From contig DGPR01000044.1 of NCBI GenBank assembly GCA_002390525.1, positions 1-39,571 of the forward strand: 39,571 nucleotides of DNA. The letters are read 5' to 3'. This document shows, piece after piece, positions 10,726-17,979 of this stretch. Positions within the stretch are counted from its first letter, which is position 1. Each line of letters begins with the position of its first letter. The notes beneath the pieces were generated by a model. The model searched no databases, had not been told where the DNA came from, and saw only the letters and a list, made by a program, of their open reading frames with translations. Both the position numbers and the translations under genes were made by a program. The stretch comes from Cellvibrionales bacterium UBA4435 (GTDB lineage Bacteria > Pseudomonadota > Gammaproteobacteria > Pseudomonadales > Porticoccaceae).

Positions 10726-11184
10726 TTAATTTACTATTTTAAAAGGCCCGGCCATCATGAATGAATGTCCTGCGAATGAGCAAAAGAAGGTATATGATTC
10801 AGCTGAACTTAACTGTCCAGCTCCAAAACTCACAGTAGTAGTCTGACCACCACCAATAATATCTGTAGCAGCAATTACTCTTTCATCGCCAGCTTTAATG
10901 TACCCACTGCTTGCACCTGCAGTTAAACCATCGCTAGCAATAAGTTTCACATCAGCTGTTTTTGATAACACCCAGTTATGCCCCATCACAGTAGCAGGCA
11001 GCTTTCCAGTATGTGCAAATGTAACTGTTACTTTTTCGCAACTTGAGCTAATTTGCAATTCTGTCTTGTCGAATTTAAGTGTATCGCCTGCTGCAATTTC
11101 GAGGTTGCAACTTTCTCCATGTCCGTCAGCATATCCAAACGATACCAATAGAAGTAACGAAAAAATTATTATTGGAAAACGCAT
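10726..11184 (-). CDS. azu: azurin (type 1 blue copper protein)
   Basis: A periplasmic single-electron carrier with a type 1 copper centre. The protein is 152 aa. An N-terminal signal peptide (MRFPIIIFSLLLLVSFGYA, cleavage near 19-23) precedes a mature domain of azurin length. The copper ligands are all present with the spacing of Pseudomonas azurin: His69 in VMGHNWVLS, and Cys135, His140 and Met144 in FFCSFAGHSFMMAG. Cys26 and Cys49 match the conserved disulfide. The ATG has AGGAA at about 8 nt. It lies 56 bp downstream of the peptidase-like fragment and may share its transcript. The partner oxidase or reductase is not in the window. Identification is very secure. Confidence 0.96.
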   Translation of the reverse strand: MRFPIIIFSLLLLVSFGYADGHGESCNLEIAAGDTLKFDKTELQISSSCEKVTVTFAHTGKLPATVMGHNWVLSKTADVKLIASDGLTAGASSGYIKAGDERVIAATDIIGGGQTTTVSFGAGQLSSAESYTFFCSFAGHSFMMAGPFKIVN

Positions 11185-11240
11185 ATTTAATTCCTGTTAA
11201 TTTATTGAAAAGCCTATTTATTTTATCATGATTATAACAA

Positions 11241-11519
11241 TTAAATCTTGTTTGGTAGAAGAAATTTATTGCCAAGAAAATTCATCATTTTAGTGCTTAT
11301 TTTAATAACAACTGTTCCAACTTCTGATTTTGTATTTTTATCTGAGTCACAAATTGATGACTCTAGTTTTGGGTTATCACCCTTTACGGAAATAAAGTTT
11401 TTGGAAACAAATTGAACACGTTTTACAATAAATCTGTTAATACATATATCAAACGCTACGATATCATTTACAAGAATTTTTTTTCTTTTTTTGACGAAAA
11501 TCAAGTCGTTATGCCTCAA
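11241..11519 (-). CDS. S24/S26 peptidase-like protein without a serine box (truncated or degenerate)
   Basis: The 92-aa frame resembles the C-terminal part of S24/S26 peptidases, including small nickel-SOD-maturation-protease-like forms. HNDLIFVKKRKKILVNDIVAF matches the stretch after the catalytic serine, FIVKRV holds the expected Lys of the Ser-Lys dyad, and ISVKGDNPKLESSICDSD resembles box E. The serine box (G-x-SM-x-P-T) that should lie just before residue 1 is missing. The only available start is the TTG at 11519, which overlaps the stop of the upstream microprotein (TTGA), and the same frame upstream hits a TGA with no recognisable motif. It may be a pseudogene remnant, a divergent inactive protein, or the product of a frameshift from the upstream frame. 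No nickel SOD gene is adjacent. The homology is moderately sure; the function is unknown. Confidence 0.5.
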   Translation of the reverse strand: MRHNDLIFVKKRKKILVNDIVAFDICINRFIVKRVQFVSKNFISVKGDNPKLESSICDSDKNTKSEVGTVVIKISTKMMNFLGNKFLLPNKI

Positions 11520-11677
11520 ATAACGATCAAAGAAGAAGCGATGGCTGCAAGGATTATACCGGTGATCATCATGATCAGGGCCAAAGTATCTGTACGAGTT
11601 CCATCCAAAGGCGAATCAGGGTGACCGACAACCCTACTACAAATTGTGGATAAAAAATAAAGCGCCATAATTCTCAT
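11516..11677 (-). CDS. 53-residue membrane microprotein of unknown function
   Basis: A short frame with ATG at 11677 preceded by an excellent Shine-Dalgarno, GAGGT at 7 nt. It encodes a hydrophobic N-terminus (MRIMALYFLSTIC), a polar linker (HPDSPLDGTRTD) and one membrane helix of about 20 residues (LALIMMITGIILAAIASSL) near the C-terminus. The stop overlaps the TTG start of the peptidase-like frame by 4 nt, which suggests translational coupling in a three-gene run with azurin. I do not recognise the family. The strong ribosome binding site and clean domain pattern argue that it is real. It could be a membrane anchor or an assembly factor for a neighbour, but nothing in the sequence proves that. 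Confidence 0.6.
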   Translation of the reverse strand: MRIMALYFLSTICSRVVGHPDSPLDGTRTDTLALIMMITGIILAAIASSLIVI

Positions 11678-11760
11678 TTTTTTACCTCAGTATATAATTT
11701 ATTATGTAGCTCATATTCTTATACATAAAAACAAATAACTTCACTTTGAATATATTTTGA

Positions 11761-11783
11761 TTGCAAATGATAATTATTTGCAA
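11761..11783. promoter_or_regulatory. Fur-like palindromic operator candidate
   Basis: Perfect 8-bp arms TTGCAAAT and ATTTGCAA flank a 7-bp centre. The inner 19 bp match the classical Fur box GATAATGATAATCATTATC at 14 of 19 positions, with an intact TGATAAT half. It lies 84 bp upstream of the microprotein start and about 135 bp before the likely plus-strand -10. A Fur-family or other dimeric regulator is plausible; the identity is inferred. Confidence 0.5.
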
Positions 11784-11917
11784 CAAATATATGCTTTACG
11801 GAAAATATTTTTATCCGACGTCTTATAGGACATTCAAGCTTAACTAAATCTCAAAGATCTCAAATATTAAGAAATATGTCATACAATTGTGATAATTTTT
11901 TTAAATAAAAGATAATT

Positions 11918-11947
11918 TTGATTACATAAGTTATTATTACTAATAAT
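11918..11947 (+). promoter_or_regulatory. candidate promoter of the secreted orphan gene
   Basis: TTGATT (11918-11923) and AATAAT (11942-11947) are separated by 18 bp. The second hexamer differs from TATAAT at one position. The ATG follows 26 nt after the -10. AT-rich context makes chance matches common. Confidence 0.3.
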
Positions 11948-11973
11948 ATGAATTACAGGATTGACTTTAACTT

Positions 11974-12372
11974 ATGAATAAAATTTATTTGTATATGGTT
12001 TTTGTGTTTTTTTCTGTCGGATTAAGTCCAAAAAATTATGCTGAAGAGCTTTATGTTTGCCCAGTTAAAGAGGTTTACAAAACAGGTGCAGGTAGATCTA
12101 TTGATGTTGCTGGGGGTACTGTAAACATTAAAATTAATGGAGATAATATTATTGTAACAAATCCTAGTGTTAGCGGCTTTGGCTCAATTGCTTTAGATAT
12201 AATACAAAGAAATGGTCACCAAATTAAAGCCAGAAATCCAACAGTGATGTTTACCTACAAAATTGTATCCCGAGAATTTGTTGTTCATACAGGTATTGCT
12301 CCAATGAAGTTTGATGTTGACGTAGGACATAGGGGCGGACAAATGCGTATTTTTGGAGTGTGCAATAAGTGA
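11974..12372 (+). CDS. secreted protein of unknown function, 132 aa
   Basis: I do not recognise this family. An N-terminal signal peptide (about residues 1-23, ending KNYA before EELYVCP) points to export. The mature part of about 109 residues is predicted mainly beta, with VNIKINGDNIIVTNP and similar alternating segments, and has exactly two cysteines, C29 near its start and C130 three residues from its end. These are well placed to form a disulfide joining the termini. AGGA lies about 14 nt before the ATG, a loose spacing. It is divergent from the azurin run across the palindrome-bearing region and convergent with the PHA-system gene. No metal-binding or enzymatic motif is evident. Confidence 0.65.
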   Translation: MNKIYLYMVFVFFSVGLSPKNYAEELYVCPVKEVYKTGAGRSIDVAGGTVNIKINGDNIIVTNPSVSGFGSIALDIIQRNGHQIKARNPTVMFTYKIVSREFVVHTGIAPMKFDVDVGHRGGQMRIFGVCNK

Positions 12373-12399
12373 TTAATACTGATTAATAAAAAAATATTA

Positions 12400-12675
12400 T
12401 TAGTAAATTTTTTTTTCTAAATATGAATTAATCTCTTTTTCTATAGTTCCTTTGAGGGCTGACATCATCAAGCTCAAGGTAACTTGAATTCTAATTACTG
12501 ACACGTCAAAACTGATTCGTGCTTCAACGCCACTGTGTATGAAGTTCACTAGCTTACCCTCAATTTGATAATCACCACCGTATTTTTTTTGGAGATCTTT
12601 GCCTAAATCTTCGACTAGAAATTGGAGTTCCAGATTGCTCATATTATGGGATTTTTGTATTAAAATAGAACTCAT
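12400..12675 (-). CDS. PHA-system family protein (PHA granule/regulatory domain, TIGR02610-like)
   Basis: A 91-aa cytoplasmic protein matching, by pattern, the small polyhydroxyalkanoic-acid-system family. It starts with SSILIQKSHNMSNLE, has a central Y-x-I-x-GKLVNF-x-x-SGVEARISFD block, and ends with a hydrophobic turn followed by KGTIEKEINSYLEKK. The frame is open to 12708, but the ATG at 12675 has AAAGGAT at about 8 nt and gives the family N-terminus, so I prefer it. The family is linked with PHA granules or their regulation in other bacteria, but no phaC or phasin gene is in this window. It is convergent with the secreted orphan gene and divergent from the RDD gene. Family assignment is from remembered patterns. 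Confidence 0.7.
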   Translation of the reverse strand: MSSILIQKSHNMSNLELQFLVEDLGKDLQKKYGGDYQIEGKLVNFIHSGVEARISFDVSVIRIQVTLSLMMSALKGTIEKEINSYLEKKIY

Positions 12676-12846
12676 GGTGTAATCCTTTAGTTTTAAACTT
12701 TCAAACATATATGTAAATTTTTTTTAGATCTTTAGCCTAAAAAATCATTCGATAATATAATAACTAATAATCAGGGTTGCTGATAATTTCTGATAAATTT
12801 ATATTTAATAAAAATTGCTGCAACAGCCAATAGGTAAGTTTTATAA

Positions 12847-13320
12847 ATGAACAAAGAAAATAAAAAATTTGAAAAGCCTGCAAATCTAATACGAAGATTT
12901 ATGGCTATATTGTACGATTCTATGTTGCTCATAGGAATAATTTTTGCTTTTGGAGTTATTGTTTTTCTTTTAAGAAAGCTTGCAGGCGATGATACCATGC
13001 AAGCGCCAAGTAATATTCTTCAAGTATTCATTACTCTTGGCATGTGGTTGAGCTGTATTTATTTTTATGTATTGTGTTGGGTTCGCAGAGGCCAAACCCT
13101 TGGAATGAAATCTTGGAAGCTTCATTTGTATAGCCAGAAACAACAAGATTTGACGATGATGGAGTGCTTTTCTAGGTGTCTATTTGCCCATATTTCGTTT
13201 GGACTTCTTGGCCTCGGTTATTTTTGGTGTTTAATCGATAAAAAAGGCAGATGTGTTCATGATATTTTAAGTGGCACAATAGTTTTGGTCATAAAAAAAA
13301 GTGGCAACGAAGAAACCTAA
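12847..13320 (+). CDS. RDD family membrane protein
   Basis: A 157-aa inner-membrane protein with the RDD signature. Arg and Asp lie in LIRRFMAILYDSMLL (about 14-28), and the last Asp is in KKGRCVHDILSGTIV (about 132-146). Three hydrophobic helices are visible (about 26-46, 58-77 and 107-128). The segment RRGQTLGMKSWKLHLYS between helices 2 and 3 is typical of the family. AGGTAAG lies upstream of the ATG. RDD proteins are mostly uncharacterised; some are linked to ion transport. It stands alone between the divergent PHA-system gene and the convergent lptG, so context gives no further clue. Confidence 0.85.
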   Translation: MNKENKKFEKPANLIRRFMAILYDSMLLIGIIFAFGVIVFLLRKLAGDDTMQAPSNILQVFITLGMWLSCIYFYVLCWVRRGQTLGMKSWKLHLYSQKQQDLTMMECFSRCLFAHISFGLLGLGYFWCLIDKKGRCVHDILSGTIVLVIKKSGNEET

Positions 13321-13362
13321 TATAGTATGGCAATAAAAAAATTTATGCATTAACCGACGTTA

Positions 13363-14697
13363 TCAAGAAGATTTTCTTAATAAAAAAATACCGATCAGCG
13401 AGCAAACAATTGCAGGAAAAATAACTGCAATAAAAGGTGAGAAACCAAATACCATACTCGCGGGACCAAGCAAGTCTTGGCTAATCCTAAATACAATACC
13501 AACAACTACTCCAGCAAAAATGCGATAACCCATCGAGACTCTTCTAAGTGGACCAAAAATAAATGAACTTGCGATCAACACTAAACCTATGATTGTGAAT
13601 GGTTGAAGGGCCTTACGCCAAAAGTCTAACTCATACCTTGAGGCATTTTGCCCCTGATCGTTCAAGTAGCTAGAATGCTTGTTTAAATCTCTCATAGATA
13701 AAGATTCAGATGGAAGAGAGGCAATGTTGAGCAACTCAGGTGATAATTCCGTAGTCCAAATTCTCTGAATAAAATTTTCTACTCTAGTGCTATTAGCCTC
13801 AAAATAAGTCGCAGCTCCAAACTCCTCCACCCAAGTACCATTTTGAAAAGACGCTTTATCAGCAAAACTAGCCTTTTTTAATACATGGTTGTCATCAAAT
13901 TCATAGCGAGTGACGCCAAATAATTCACCGCCAGGAAAAATTGATTCAATATGCGTAAATTCATTTCCCTCCTTATTCCAAAGACCGCTGGCAGATCCTT
14001 GTGATACTTTTCCTTTTGTCAGTAACATACGTCTGCTTTCAGCATATTTTTCGCTATGAGGGACTATATACTCTCCAAACATCACTCCAATTACGACAAG
14101 TAATAAGATAGGTCTAAGGACCATCCAGACTATGCGTAAAACAGAAACCCCTGCCGCCCTAATAACCATTAATTCAGAATTATTAGCCAAACCACCCAAA
14201 CCTACGAGACAACCAATGAGCGCTGCTGTTGGAAGAAACTCATATATCCTTCCTGGTGTCGTCAAGGCAACATAAATCAAGACTTGGAAGAAATTATATT
14301 CTTTGGTTACATCACTAGCTCCATCTATCATAGAGCCAACGGTGTCAAGGGCTACAATTATTAATAGCGCTAAGCCTACAGCTCCAATTACTGAAACCGA
14401 TATATAGGAGGATATTCTACTCATAGATTTCAGATCTTTGATGATATAAGAGGGTAAATTTCTAACGAAAAATATTAGTCTCTTTATCGATATATCTTCT
14501 TCCCTTATAAACAGAACAAGATTAGAGCAGTCTTTACCCAATAATCTAATTTTGGATAAGATTAATGATGGTATTTTTTTAGAGGAGGATAAAAAATTCT
14601 CAAATATTTCTAATATTAAAGCTCGCATAAACTTTAACTTAGTCGCTAAAAAAATCCAGGTCTTCTTTAACTTAGCAAAGAAAATTAGATTTTTCAT
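13363..14697 (-). CDS. lptG: LPS export permease LptG with a long N-terminal extension
   Basis: Inner-membrane permease of the LptB2FG ABC transporter that extracts lipopolysaccharide and feeds it to the LptC-LptA bridge. The core (about residue 92 onward, from MSRISSYISVSV) has six membrane helices and a large periplasmic domain, a normal LptG of about 353 residues. Before it lie 91 extra residues, basic and partly amphipathic (MKNLIFFAKLKKTWIFLATK...), that ordinary LptG lacks. The ATG at 14697 overlaps the lptF stop by 4 nt (ATGA), which supports this start over the longer open frame. An internal ATG at the core would give a standard protein but loses the lptF coupling. The assignment is sure; the true N-terminus is not. 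Confidence 0.92.
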   Translation of the reverse strand: MKNLIFFAKLKKTWIFLATKLKFMRALILEIFENFLSSSKKIPSLILSKIRLLGKDCSNLVLFIREEDISIKRLIFFVRNLPSYIIKDLKSMSRISSYISVSVIGAVGLALLIIVALDTVGSMIDGASDVTKEYNFFQVLIYVALTTPGRIYEFLPTAALIGCLVGLGGLANNSELMVIRAAGVSVLRIVWMVLRPILLLVVIGVMFGEYIVPHSEKYAESRRMLLTKGKVSQGSASGLWNKEGNEFTHIESIFPGGELFGVTRYEFDDNHVLKKASFADKASFQNGTWVEEFGAATYFEANSTRVENFIQRIWTTELSPELLNIASLPSESLSMRDLNKHSSYLNDQGQNASRYELDFWRKALQPFTIIGLVLIASSFIFGPLRRVSMGYRIFAGVVVGIVFRISQDLLGPASMVFGFSPFIAVIFPAIVCSLIGIFLLRKSS

Positions 14698-15800
14698 CGT
14701 CTCACCAATGGAGTATTGTGCTTTATCCAAAGCTTTATAGAAGGAAAGTAAAGTAGCAATATAGCTATAATAAAGAATAAAAAATGCACGAACCATAATC
14801 CAATGAAAGTTGGGATTAATTCTTCCTCTAACGCACTTCTTGCACTGTTAAGCATCACCAAATAGACCATATATATTAAGATTGCTGGGATCATTTTAGA
14901 AAATCTACCCTGCCTTTGGTTCGTTTTACTTAATGGAATAGCTATTAAGCTCATTACTAACACTAAAATTGGAACAGAAAAACGCCACTGCAACTCAGCC
15001 ACCTGTTCTGGCTCTTTGGCGAGCATTAATTCTGAAGTAGTAAGTATCTGATATTTCTTTCTATTACGCCTATCAGGAGCCTGTTTTTTCATAGATTGTC
15101 CGTATTCTTCAAAACGAGTTATCTTATAATTTGCCTGCCCTGGGATTCCCTCGATACGGTAACCATCCTTTAAAACAAGATAATCCATACCGTCATCTGA
15201 ATTTTTTTGTTCTCCAGTTTTCGATACAGTTAGAATTAATTGGTCTCCATATTCAGAATCAGGATGATGTTCAGCAAGAAAAACGTCGGACATCAAACCT
15301 TCTTTATTTATTTCTTCTGTGTATGTAACACCCTTACCTTTTTGAATTGGATAAAAGTGACCTGCAGTCATACCATCTAAATCTCCTCTTTCATTTTGGC
15401 CTGAAATCAAAGCTTCAACATTACGGGCGCCGTCTGGGGTAGCAAAAAGACTCAAGTAAGATGACAAAATTGCTACTATAAATGCCGGAACTAGCGTATA
15501 TAAAGTTAATTTAGTTTGACTCATTCCGCATGCAATCATTACTGTCATTTCACTTTGAACATATAAGCGCCCATAAGCTAAAAGAATACCCAAAAAACAT
15601 GCCAAGGGTATGATTAATTCTAAAAACCCAGGTAAACGGTAGCCTATCAAGGCAAAAAGAATACCTGCATCCATATCACCGGCAGCAGCTTCCGCCAAGT
15701 ATTTTACAAATCGGCCACTCATAACAATCATTAATAGCACTATTGTGACTGCAGAAGCAGAACTCAAAAAATCACGTGCAAGATATCGAAAAATTAGCAA
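14694..15800 (-). CDS. lptF: LPS export permease LptF
   Basis: Partner permease of LptG in the LptB2FG lipopolysaccharide extractor of the inner membrane. It is 368 aa, normal length. Membrane helices lie at about 13-35, 52-75, 98-120 and three near the C-terminus (about 270-360), around a periplasmic beta-jellyroll domain. The start is TTG at 15800 with AGGAAT at about 10 nt. It is accepted because the N-terminus MLIFRYLARDFLSSASAVT matches the family from its first residue and no ATG comes before residue 24. The end overlaps lptG by 4 nt. The gene is divergent from pepA, a common gammaproteobacterial layout. Confidence 0.95.
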   Translation of the reverse strand: MLIFRYLARDFLSSASAVTIVLLMIVMSGRFVKYLAEAAAGDMDAGILFALIGYRLPGFLELIIPLACFLGILLAYGRLYVQSEMTVMIACGMSQTKLTLYTLVPAFIVAILSSYLSLFATPDGARNVEALISGQNERGDLDGMTAGHFYPIQKGKGVTYTEEINKEGLMSDVFLAEHHPDSEYGDQLILTVSKTGEQKNSDDGMDYLVLKDGYRIEGIPGQANYKITRFEEYGQSMKKQAPDRRNRKKYQILTTSELMLAKEPEQVAELQWRFSVPILVLVMSLIAIPLSKTNQRQGRFSKMIPAILIYMVYLVMLNSARSALEEELIPTFIGLWFVHFLFFIIAILLLYFPSIKLWIKHNTPLVRR

Positions 15801-15899
15801 TAGAAAGATTCCTATTATGCTTTAATATATATAAATAAATTTATTACTACTAAGTGTACGTTTATTCAAATACCTAACCAACTAAACTTTGGAGAAAAA

Positions 15900-17417
15900 A
15901 TGCAACTTAATGCAACTAAATGCGATCTTCGTTCTAAGAAAACTGAATGTCTAGTGCTAGTTCTCAGCAACAAATATGACAAACATAATAATCCGCAATC
16001 TGATATGAATAACTCAGCCCAATATTTAGGTCCTACTATAATTGAGTTCATAACAAAACTCCAAGAAAGCGGAGATATTCAAAAAAAATTAGGCAGCTCA
16101 ATAACGATCAATTATCCAGATGGTTTAGAAGCACAAAGATTGTTAATAGTCAGTAGTGGTAGCGAAATACTAAATGAGCAAATGTTTTTAAGTCTCGCCA
16201 AAAGTATCGGATTTAAGCTTAAAGATCTACCTGTCAAGGATGCTGTAATCGAGCTTCAAGATATCATTGTCAGTGGCAGAAATGATGTTTGGCAAGCGCA
16301 AAAAATTTCTCAGGTACTGGGTGAGCAGAGTTATTTTTCAGATTCACTAAAAACTATAGTGAAGACTAATTATTCTCTAAAAAAAGTCCTACTTGCTGTA
16401 CCATCAAATCAAAAATTAAAAGAAATAAAAGATGCATGTAAATTAGGTTTGTCAGTATCAAAAGGTATAAATTTATCAAAATATCTAGGGGATCTTCCAG
16501 GAAATATATGCACGCCCTCCTTTTTAGCAAAAGAAGCAAAAAAGCTTGCGATGAGTCATTCTCAATTAAGCTGTAAGATAATAAATGAAGCGGAAATGAA
16601 AAAGCTTGGTATGCATTCTTTGCTATCAGTAACAGCTGGGACTAAACAACCTGCAAAAATGATTGTCCTTAAATATGATGGCTCCACTAAGGAAAGAGAT
16701 AAGCCCATTGTACTAGTAGGAAAAGGTGTCACTTTTGATTCAGGCGGCATCAGCCTCAAGCCCGGTGCTGCGATGGATGAAATGAAATATGATATGTGCG
16801 GTGCAGCCTCTGTATTGGGTGTTTTTTCTATGCTCGTTGACACAGGCCTAAATGTTAACGTGGTTGGGGTGATACCTGCTGTAGAAAATATGCCAGGAGG
16901 CAATGCCATAAAGCCTGGTGATATCGTAAAAAGTATGTCAGGACAAACTATTGAGATTCTAAATACCGATGCAGAGGGTCGGTTGATCTTATGCGATGCT
17001 TTAACCTATGCAGCTCGATTTAAGCCAAAAAACGTAATAGATATTGCGACTTTAACAGGAGCATGCGTAATGACTCTAGGGAGTCATGCATCAGGCCTAT
17101 TGAGCAATGATGATATTCTTGCAAAAAAACTGGAAATTGCAGGTCAAACAAGCTCTGATAGAATTTGGCGTCTTCCAATTTGGAGTGAATATGATGCTCA
17201 ACTCAAGAGTAATTTTGCCGATATGGCTAATCTTGGTGGTCGTTTAGCCGGAACAATTACTGCTGCTTGTTTTCTTGCACGATTCGCAAAAGAGTACAAA
17301 TGGGCCCATTTAGATATAGCGGGAACAGCTTGGAAGAGTGGAAGTAGTAAAGGGTCAACGGGTAGGCCGGTTCCTTTGTTATGTCAGTTTCTAATAGAAG
17401 AAGCCAATAATGACTAA
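15900..17417 (+). CDS. pepA: leucyl (cytosol) aminopeptidase PepA
   Basis: A dizinc M17 aminopeptidase that removes N-terminal residues, notably Leu, from peptides in the cytoplasm; in E. coli it also binds DNA as an accessory factor in Xer recombination. It is 505 aa, full length. Metal and catalytic residues are visible by motif: Lys275 and Asp280 in VGKGVTFDSGG, Asp298 in MKYDMCGAA, and Asp357, Glu359 and Arg361 in NTDAEGRL. The ATG has GGAG at 6 nt. holC overlaps its end by 8 nt. It is divergent from lptF. A xerD gene also lies in this window, but nothing here shows that the DNA-binding role is kept. Confidence 0.96.
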   Translation: MQLNATKCDLRSKKTECLVLVLSNKYDKHNNPQSDMNNSAQYLGPTIIEFITKLQESGDIQKKLGSSITINYPDGLEAQRLLIVSSGSEILNEQMFLSLAKSIGFKLKDLPVKDAVIELQDIIVSGRNDVWQAQKISQVLGEQSYFSDSLKTIVKTNYSLKKVLLAVPSNQKLKEIKDACKLGLSVSKGINLSKYLGDLPGNICTPSFLAKEAKKLAMSHSQLSCKIINEAEMKKLGMHSLLSVTAGTKQPAKMIVLKYDGSTKERDKPIVLVGKGVTFDSGGISLKPGAAMDEMKYDMCGAASVLGVFSMLVDTGLNVNVVGVIPAVENMPGGNAIKPGDIVKSMSGQTIEILNTDAEGRLILCDALTYAARFKPKNVIDIATLTGACVMTLGSHASGLLSNDDILAKKLEIAGQTSSDRIWRLPIWSEYDAQLKSNFADMANLGGRLAGTITAACFLARFAKEYKWAHLDIAGTAWKSGSSKGSTGRPVPLLCQFLIEEANND

Positions 17418-17838
17418 TATTATTTTTTATCGCATAAAAGGTGACTATAATTCATTGTTATTATTTGTCTGCCAATTAGTAAATAAAGCTTACCAGAAAA
17501 AAATTTCTGTATTAATAAGTACACCGGAAGAAAGTATATCGAAAAGAATTGATGAGAGATTATGGAGCTTCGATACTGTATCTTTCATTCCTCACGATAT
17601 TGAAAGCGAACCATCATCAGCTATTGCTATCAATCACGAACTCAATCCCGGAAAACATGATCAATTGCTTATTAACCTGTCAGATAGTTCCACACCGGGG
17701 TGGTTTTCAAGATTTCAGAAAGTTATTGAAATTGTTTATGATGAACAAGAAGTTATTAATAATAAAAGAAAACAATATAGTTTTTATCAGAGTCGTGGTT
17801 ACCCTATTACATACCATGATTTAACTGTGAATAATTAA
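17410..17838 (+). CDS. holC: DNA polymerase III subunit chi
   Basis: The chi subunit links the clamp loader to single-strand-binding protein at the replication fork. It is 142 aa, normal length. The recognisable signature is DERLWSFDTVSFIPH (about 48-62), with the later GKHDQLLINLSD block and a C-terminal helix ending YHDLTVNN. The N-terminus MTNIIFYRI matches the family's first beta strand. It overlaps pepA by 8 nt and precedes valS by 141 bp, the conserved pepA-holC-valS order. Position and signature agree, so the call is firm although chi sequences are poorly conserved. Confidence 0.92.
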   Translation: MTNIIFYRIKGDYNSLLLFVCQLVNKAYQKKISVLISTPEESISKRIDERLWSFDTVSFIPHDIESEPSSAIAINHELNPGKHDQLLINLSDSSTPGWFSRFQKVIEIVYDEQEVINNKRKQYSFYQSRGYPITYHDLTVNN

Positions 17839-17979
17839 GTAAAAATTAGCTTATTACCAGAAGTTAATCGACTCTGACATGCGGATCCATTTATAATTTA
17901 GAACTATAAGAATTCTGTATTTGTGCTAATCACTATCAATAAGCTGTTTTACCTCTTTTTAACAATAAAATGAGAGCTC

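Larger units (their letters stand above)
11678..11973. other. divergent intergenic region, 296 bp, probably regulatory
   Basis: A very AT-rich stretch between the microprotein/azurin run (minus) and the secreted orphan gene (plus). It holds a 23-bp Fur-like palindrome (11761-11783), a second imperfect 19-bp palindrome (11799-11817; CGGA...TCCG ends, 7 of 9 pairs) and a possible plus-strand promoter (11918-11947). I see no open frame or RNA fold of note. Confidence 0.6.

Noticed and set aside
11520..11625. Minus-strand frame upstream of the peptidase-like fragment with many His, Asp and Tyr residues, which would extend that protein
   Set aside because: It overlaps the better supported microprotein frame, has no start codon with a ribosome site, contains no serine box and is cut by a TGA.
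12780..12799. Near-tandem 10-bp repeat CTGATAATTT/CTGATAAATT before the RDD gene
   Set aside because: Only two imperfect units in low-complexity sequence, so not a repeat array.
12771..12998. 75-codon minus-strand frame overlapping the start of the RDD gene
   Set aside because: The RDD gene has the family signature on the other strand, and this frame shows no start context or domain.
16562..16909. 115-codon open frame antisense to pepA
   Set aside because: It lies wholly inside the metal-site region of pepA, has no ribosome site, and shows no recognisable domain; it is a shadow of the coding strand.
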